Positions 61,101-64,000 of a stretch of 64,000 nucleotides of DNA are shown here, one piece after another. The position numbers were made by a program, and so were the translations under genes. Numbering within the stretch: the stretch's first letter is position 1; each line of letters begins with the position of its first letter. Origin of the DNA: JAMCYG01 sp027365565 (GTDB taxonomy: Archaea; Micrarchaeota; Micrarchaeia; Micrarchaeales; Micrarchaeaceae); the NCBI GenBank assembly GCA_027365565.1, contig DAHXMI010000004.1, forward strand, positions 1 to 64,000, in the 5' to 3' direction. A model generated the notes under the pieces. It did not search any database. It was not told the origin of the DNA and saw nothing but the letters and a program-made list of their open reading frames with translations.

Positions 61101-61319
61101 GTGCACATCATAGCCGCGGTATCTTCTGTACCTAAGGAACGCGTCTTTGGCTGACTTTACCCACACCTGGCCCACGTGCGGACTGCCGCTTGTGTACGGC
61201 GGCCCGTCGAGAAAGTAGAACTTCTTCTTGCCATGGTTCTTCTTGCGCACGAGCTCGTTCGTGCCGTTGCGCTTCCAGTGCGCAAGTATTTCCTCTTCGC
61301 TCTTGAGCAGGTCCAACAT
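58170..61319 (-). CDS. ileS: isoleucyl-tRNA synthetase
   Basis: The enzyme charges tRNA-Ile. The HIGH-like motif is PHVGQVW near residue 47, followed by GYDVHDRAGYDVHGLPIENK. The second signature loop reads GREMHKSLGN in place of canonical KMSKS, and the CP1 editing domain lies between. A C-terminal zinc- and tRNA-binding part is present. The length of about 1049 residues suits the archaeal type. ATG 61319 has GTGA 5 nt upstream; GTG 61328 is the alternative. Confidence 0.95.
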   Translation of the reverse strand: MLDLLKSEEEILAHWKRNGTNELVRKKNHGKKKFYFLDGPPYTSGSPHVGQVWVKSAKDAFLRYRRYRGYDVHDRAGYDVHGLPIENKVERELGISSKKEIESKVGVERFMEKCRSYADQYKKKMDEVFIRFGASLDFENAYIPYRNEYIENSWGFMKKASDRGLVYTDNKVIPYCVHCETAVSQQGPEVEYAEESDASVYVAFKVTGKSGKADLGADTYLLIWTTTPWTLPANMLIVADPKELYVKVKVEGKSLVLLKSRFESVFKPAEESAVIEAEFYGSELEGVRYINPLEGKIPKQMEFRKYHKVVAEEGFVSADEGTGLVHIAPGHGPADYALGMKKKIPIFSPVDQQGNYTEEAGEYKGMSVLGGANERVMEDLRGLGALALETSITHSYPHCWRCKTKLIFLSMPQWFINMQKIKKPLIRAVKKVKWYPPEVEGFMEEIVGTAPDWVISRQRYWGTPLPIWKCDSCGEFTVIGSLHELKEKAVDVKEVEGMKDLHKPHIDGIKIKCPKCGAHMGRIPDVADVWFDSGVAHTSSLSKEEFKKMFPADFIIEGRDQLRGWFSSLLKTGYIAYGKSPYRACGFDGFMLGTDGREMHKSLGNGVDPGDIIKTVGADAFRLWSLSHTQHLDIIYSASEISDAARDIHLLYNVSQLLAEYSQAMSYVPKRVRKPRSLEGLPHEDRWVISRINSLIKRVTAAYDAYDLHVAAEEVRSFIVGDFSRFYLKIAKKRITDGGKREAKAKIDVINYVLHEAIVLLSPLMPFITERIYLDMYDGSGNGSIFMSDWPKHSDALIDVETEKSFAVAKDAITAILSAREKSGAKLRWPVKSATISLKDASLLESMEKLSDMVGDYVNAAEVKVGVSGDTTEKVVPNFPKLGPEFKGRAQFVAERLKQADPKEVKAAMASGNAYTLNTEEGDFIIKPEHFSIESAADEAAFRYGRITIDTEMDKALRDSALAREFERRVQMYRKELDMKKKDRIELYYDAPGEIGAAVSSLLKEVMAHVGAKKAHAGIPNGAEAKGFDIDGINVRIGIKKEKREETKE

Positions 61320-61428
61320 GATTATCACATCCGCGTATGGTCAGAATGAGTAGAGATGTACGTCTGCCTTGATAATTCTTATGTACAAGGCAATAAAAAC
61401 ATATATACTTTTTCTCAGTCAAGAATGA

Positions 61429-62016
61429 TTGGCGACAGTTGCAGTGGACCTGATGATGAAGAGCTATAGCGGGCAGTCCTCGTACAAGTTCATAGACGGG
61501 CTTTTGCGTTCAGAGGGCAAAATGCTTAGGATAGTGTCACCATTCCTCGATGAACATTACGCGCGTTTCCTCATTGGGCTTGCCGGAAGGAAGCAGGTGC
61601 GCATCATAACCACAGGCAAGGGCATTGCGGGCAGCAGGGCTGTGGCGCTGCTTTCTAAGGGGATCAGGGTAGGAACGCTGTTGAAGGTATTCCTCTACTT
61701 CGCCGCGCTCTTCATGATAGTCGCCTATCTCGGCATCTGGTATGCCGCTATCGGGATTGCGGCAGCGGGAGCTCTCATACTCTTCGTTGAATATGAACGA
61801 TTTAAAAAAGGTGCCAGAAATATAGAAGTGAGAGTGTCTGGCGGTCCTTTCGTGCATGAGAAGATTTACATTGGTAGCGACGAAGCGATCACGGGAAGCG
61901 CAAACCTCACGTATAGCGGCACGCATAGGAACGTGGAGCACATAGAGGTGACCGACGACCCTTCTCGGATCGCGGAATTGGGCAGGCACTTTGAGGAGCT
62001 CTGGAAAAGGGAGTAG
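61429..62016 (+). CDS. phospholipase D-like (HKD) membrane protein
   Basis: A single HKD motif is seen in VHEKIYIGSDEAITGSANLT near residue 145, with the usual downstream SANLT. Two hydrophobic segments (about 84-125) interrupt the domain after an N-terminal IVSPFLDEHYARFL half. A single HKD implies dimerisation if active. PLD-like proteins can be nucleases or lipid-acting enzymes. TATA CATATATAC at about 61400-61408 suggests a near-leaderless start at TTG 61429, or GTG 61444. Confidence 0.72.
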   Translation: MATVAVDLMMKSYSGQSSYKFIDGLLRSEGKMLRIVSPFLDEHYARFLIGLAGRKQVRIITTGKGIAGSRAVALLSKGIRVGTLLKVFLYFAALFMIVAYLGIWYAAIGIAAAGALILFVEYERFKKGARNIEVRVSGGPFVHEKIYIGSDEAITGSANLTYSGTHRNVEHIEVTDDPSRIAELGRHFEELWKRE

Positions 62017-62142
62017 TGGTGTAGCATGCTGAAAAACTTGGTATCGGCGGCAATGGCACAGAAACGTTTATATATAGGTACTGTTTTTGATTGGAGCAAG
62101 GTATATATATTAAATACTGCACATCCTTTATTGGGTGGGGGA

Positions 62143-62988
62143 ATGTATGATAGGGGTACTATAGGCGTGCCCTCTGGAAAAGGGCAGACGAGCATAGAAT
62201 ACGCTGCGGTCATCACTTGGGCCCTGGTGATAATATCCATCGTAGTTGTGGGGTTGTATTTCTTCATACCTACCAATCCGACGGGCACAGGGGCGCAGAC
62301 GTGCTCGTTCGACACTGGCGTGTACTGCTACGATTTCATGATGGGTATAAATGCAACTTCAGGAAGCTCGACGATGGTTCTCCTCGCGGACAACCAGAAC
62401 CAGTACCCTCTCATAAATCCGCACATTTTGATTAGCCTGAACGGCTTCAATACTTCCCCGCTGAGCTGCACGCCCGGCTACATTGCGCCAGGTGAATCGT
62501 TCATATGTACCGCGACTGTATGGACGAACAAGCTATCCGCAGGTAAATACTTTAGGGCACCGGTCTACCTTAATGCCCAGTATTGTGGAATGAACAGCGG
62601 CTTCGTCTCTGGTATTAGGAACGGCGGCTGCGCCAACACCCCGACAGAGACGTACAAGGGGTCGGTGGAAGGGTATGTGATAAGCCAGAAGTCGAGCAGC
62701 GTTGGAATAACCCTCTCGGCACAGTCATACAATGCCATGGCAGACGGATCATATGACAACGTCTATGCTACTGTTACGATGTTCGGGGTGCCAGTGCGCT
62801 CCGCAGGCATCAACTTTACCGTGAACAACACGTCGTTCGGGGTGTCCAATCCATTTGTGATGTCAGCGGCCGACGGGGGAGCAGCGACAACGGGTGTTTA
62901 CTCCAACCAGGCGGGTAATGTCATGGTATCTGCAAACTACGGCAGCTACACTGCAAATGTCGTCATAGACTTCAAGAGCGGACCATGA
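62143..62988 (+). CDS. surface protein with class III (prepilin-type) signal
   Basis: The short basic leader ends in SGKGQTSIEYAAVITWALVI, the archaeal class III signal with QxSxE directly after the expected peptidase site. The hydrophobic helix follows and then a beta-rich ectodomain of about 230 residues with paired cysteines, N-x-S/T sites and an Ig-like C-terminal part (ITLSAQSYNAMADGSYDN). It may assemble into a pilus-like fibre or stay as an anchored adhesin. GGGTGGGG before ATG 62143 supports the start. Confidence 0.8.
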   Translation: MYDRGTIGVPSGKGQTSIEYAAVITWALVIISIVVVGLYFFIPTNPTGTGAQTCSFDTGVYCYDFMMGINATSGSSTMVLLADNQNQYPLINPHILISLNGFNTSPLSCTPGYIAPGESFICTATVWTNKLSAGKYFRAPVYLNAQYCGMNSGFVSGIRNGGCANTPTETYKGSVEGYVISQKSSSVGITLSAQSYNAMADGSYDNVYATVTMFGVPVRSAGINFTVNNTSFGVSNPFVMSAADGGAATTGVYSNQAGNVMVSANYGSYTANVVIDFKSGP

Positions 62989-63290
62989 CGCAGGGCGCAA
63001 CCTGGTGCCGTGCCGCTCTCTCAATTTCGTGGTTCGGGCCTCTTTTTTCCCAACTTCCAAAAATCGCTTGATTTAGGTATAGTTAGACCGCGCCGCAACG
63101 ATGAGACTATTGTCGTCGGTATTGATGCATTGGCGTACCCGTACCGGCTGCAAAATGATAGAGGGTATTGCATATATTTCCAATTATATATTAGAAATTT
63201 CCACTAAACTGCACAGGAATCTATTTATATTTGGTAAAGGGGTATGAGATATTGCAGAAGCGGGTTATGGCTCGCGTGGGGGAGAAACAT
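62989..63290. other. intergenic region before the histone-fold gene
   Basis: No gene is convincing here. A T-run (CTCTTTTTTCCC near 63041-63052) after the surface-protein gene may end its transcript. A TATA box CTATTTATATTTGG at about 63220-63233 serves the next gene. The region is AT-rich from 63160 onward. Confidence 0.4.
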
Positions 63291-63590
63291 ATGAAAATGG
63301 ACTACATGGGAACAACGCCTGTGGAAGTGGATGGGAACGAAACATTGGGTAATAGAATGGGTAGAAAGGCAATAGTCAGGAAGGCAACAGCCGCATTGAG
63401 GGACAGCGACTTTTCAGGGGTCCTTGAAAGCGCAATGGCCGATGACATAGACAGCGAGGCCACAGCCGCTCTAAAAAGCGTGCTTGCGCAGAGGGCTACT
63501 GAATACACGCTCCGCGCGTCGAGGATAGCAAGGCGAAGGGGCATGAAGCTGAGTGCGGCAACAATAATAATAGCAGCGGAAGGAAGGTAA
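63291..63590 (+). CDS. histone-fold protein with an N-terminal tail
   Basis: The last 60 residues follow the archaeal histone pattern: a first helix ending VLESAMADDIDSEA, the long central helix TAALKSVLAQRATEYTLRAS, then RIARRRGMKLSAATIIIAAE, equivalent to the usual AKHAGRKTxxAxDIxLA. About 40 residues precede the fold, unlike the tailless archaeal standard. ATG 63291 follows GGGGGAG by 6 nt; ATG 63267 is in frame upstream. A role in DNA compaction is likely but the match is divergent. Confidence 0.65.
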   Translation: MKMDYMGTTPVEVDGNETLGNRMGRKAIVRKATAALRDSDFSGVLESAMADDIDSEATAALKSVLAQRATEYTLRASRIARRRGMKLSAATIIIAAEGR

Positions 63591-63742
63591 CGGCAGTAAC
63601 GATCAATCACACAACTGCACCCTGTAAGGCAGCGGTTTTCTTTTATTTTTTTTCTCGTATTTATCGTTTTGGTCGCGCCCGGTGGGCGCGCTTTAGAAAG
63701 TATTTATATCCTTTCTCACGAATTCTAAATGCAAAACGAAGC

Positions 63743-63815
63743 GCGAGTGTAGTCTAGCCTGGTAGGACTTTGCCCCTCCAAGGCAAAGACCCGGGTTCAA
63801 ATCCCGGCACTCGCA
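63743..63815 (+). tRNA. tRNA-Gly (TCC)
   Basis: Acceptor GCGAGTG pairs with CACTCGC. The anticodon stem TTGCC/GGCAA encloses CCTCCAA, giving anticodon TCC, and the T arm is CCGGG-TTCAAAT-CCCGG. TATA AGTATTTATATCC at about 63699-63711 lies about 35-40 nt upstream. CCA is not encoded. Confidence 0.96.
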
Positions 63816-63822
63816 ATTCGCT

Positions 63823-63941
63823 GGCGGGGTAGCTCAGCCTGGTTAGAGAGCTAGACTCATATGCAGAGCACTATGAGTGATGAGCCATTCTGGCTATGAC
63901 GAGAAATCTAGAGGCCGCGGGTTCAAATCCCGCCCCCGCCA
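63823..63941 (+). tRNA. tRNA-Met (CAT), elongator type, with intron
   Basis: Acceptor GGCGGGG pairs with CCCCGCC. The anticodon stem CTAGA/TCTAG and loop CTCATAA give anticodon CAT once an intron of about 44 nt (63862-63905) is removed from between positions 37 and 38. The intron contains ATGAGT, complementary to the anticodon region, and a small AGCCA/TGGCT hairpin. The bulge-helix-bulge has three clear pairs and one mismatch. G1-C72 excludes an initiator. A tRNA-Ile2 with modified CAT cannot be fully ruled out. It follows tRNA-Gly by 7 nt. Confidence 0.9.
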
Positions 63942-64000
63942 AGCGTGTGTATGCGGCAGATGCCCATTTTCTGGGCCCATACCATATGTTGCAAACAAAA

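Noticed and set aside
1..64000. CRISPR arrays, rRNA genes, insertion sequences
   Set aside because: I looked for regularly spaced repeats, rRNA landmarks and transposase-like genes and saw none.

Overview
The window is archaeal chromosome. Established archaeal markers seen here are GatD/GatE, geranylgeranylglyceryl phosphate synthase, archaeal S-adenosylmethionine synthetase, aIF5B, Spt5, TYW1 and Trm5 of the wyosine pathway, a tRNA-Met with an intron in the anticodon loop, a class III (prepilin) signal peptide and TATA boxes about 25 nt before starts or leaders. Gene order and the many small unassigned proteins suggest a DPANN lineage such as Micrarchaeota; that placement is inference. Where leaders exist, a Shine-Dalgarno of the type GGTGA about 5 nt before the start is common and was used to choose starts.

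Layout. 1-10.3 kb is informational and housekeeping (a second TYW1 start at the left edge, TYW1, surface protein, HTH-CBS regulator, MAT, aIF5B, NDK, MIP18-like, TPR-AAA ATPase, RNase HI, AMMECR1, tRNA-Ile). 10.7-12.9 kb has a metallo-beta-lactamase protein and thioredoxin reductase. 12.9-19.6 kb is an AT-rich, tightly overlapping minus-strand operon that looks like a relaxase-free type IV secretion or DNA-transfer machine: VirB2-like pilin, VirB6/CedA-like polytopic protein, a VirB4 split into two genes, two unknown proteins and a second P-loop ATPase. 19.7-31.2 kb returns to housekeeping (rRNA methyltransferase, glycosyltransferase, two prenyl synthases, ScpA/ScpB, Trm5, Spt5, uL11).

31.2-37.0 kb and 48.5-52.0 kb are two linked accessory loci. 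Each holds a large Lrp-like regulator (the two are paralogues) and a copy of a small structured RNA with its own TATA box. The RNA copies keep an almost identical 31-nt apical loop while their stems differ by compensatory changes; a shared 43-44 nt block lies the same distance upstream of both TATA boxes. The second locus also has a duplicated two-gene module and a third, different hairpin RNA. This regulator-RNA-module network and the DNA-transfer operon are the strongest candidates for undescribed systems.

37-48.5 kb carries a proline-dehydrogenase-like protein, an SDR epimerase, GGGP synthase, a short NFACT protein, RNase Z, tRNA-Val, and the heat-shock set (Hsp20 divergent from a winged-helix regulator, GrpE, DnaK, DnaJ). 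52-64 kb carries thymidylate kinase and CYTH genes, GatE/GatD, a tRNA methylthiotransferase, IleRS, a PLD-like membrane protein, a prepilin-like surface protein, a histone-fold protein and tRNA-Gly and tRNA-Met.
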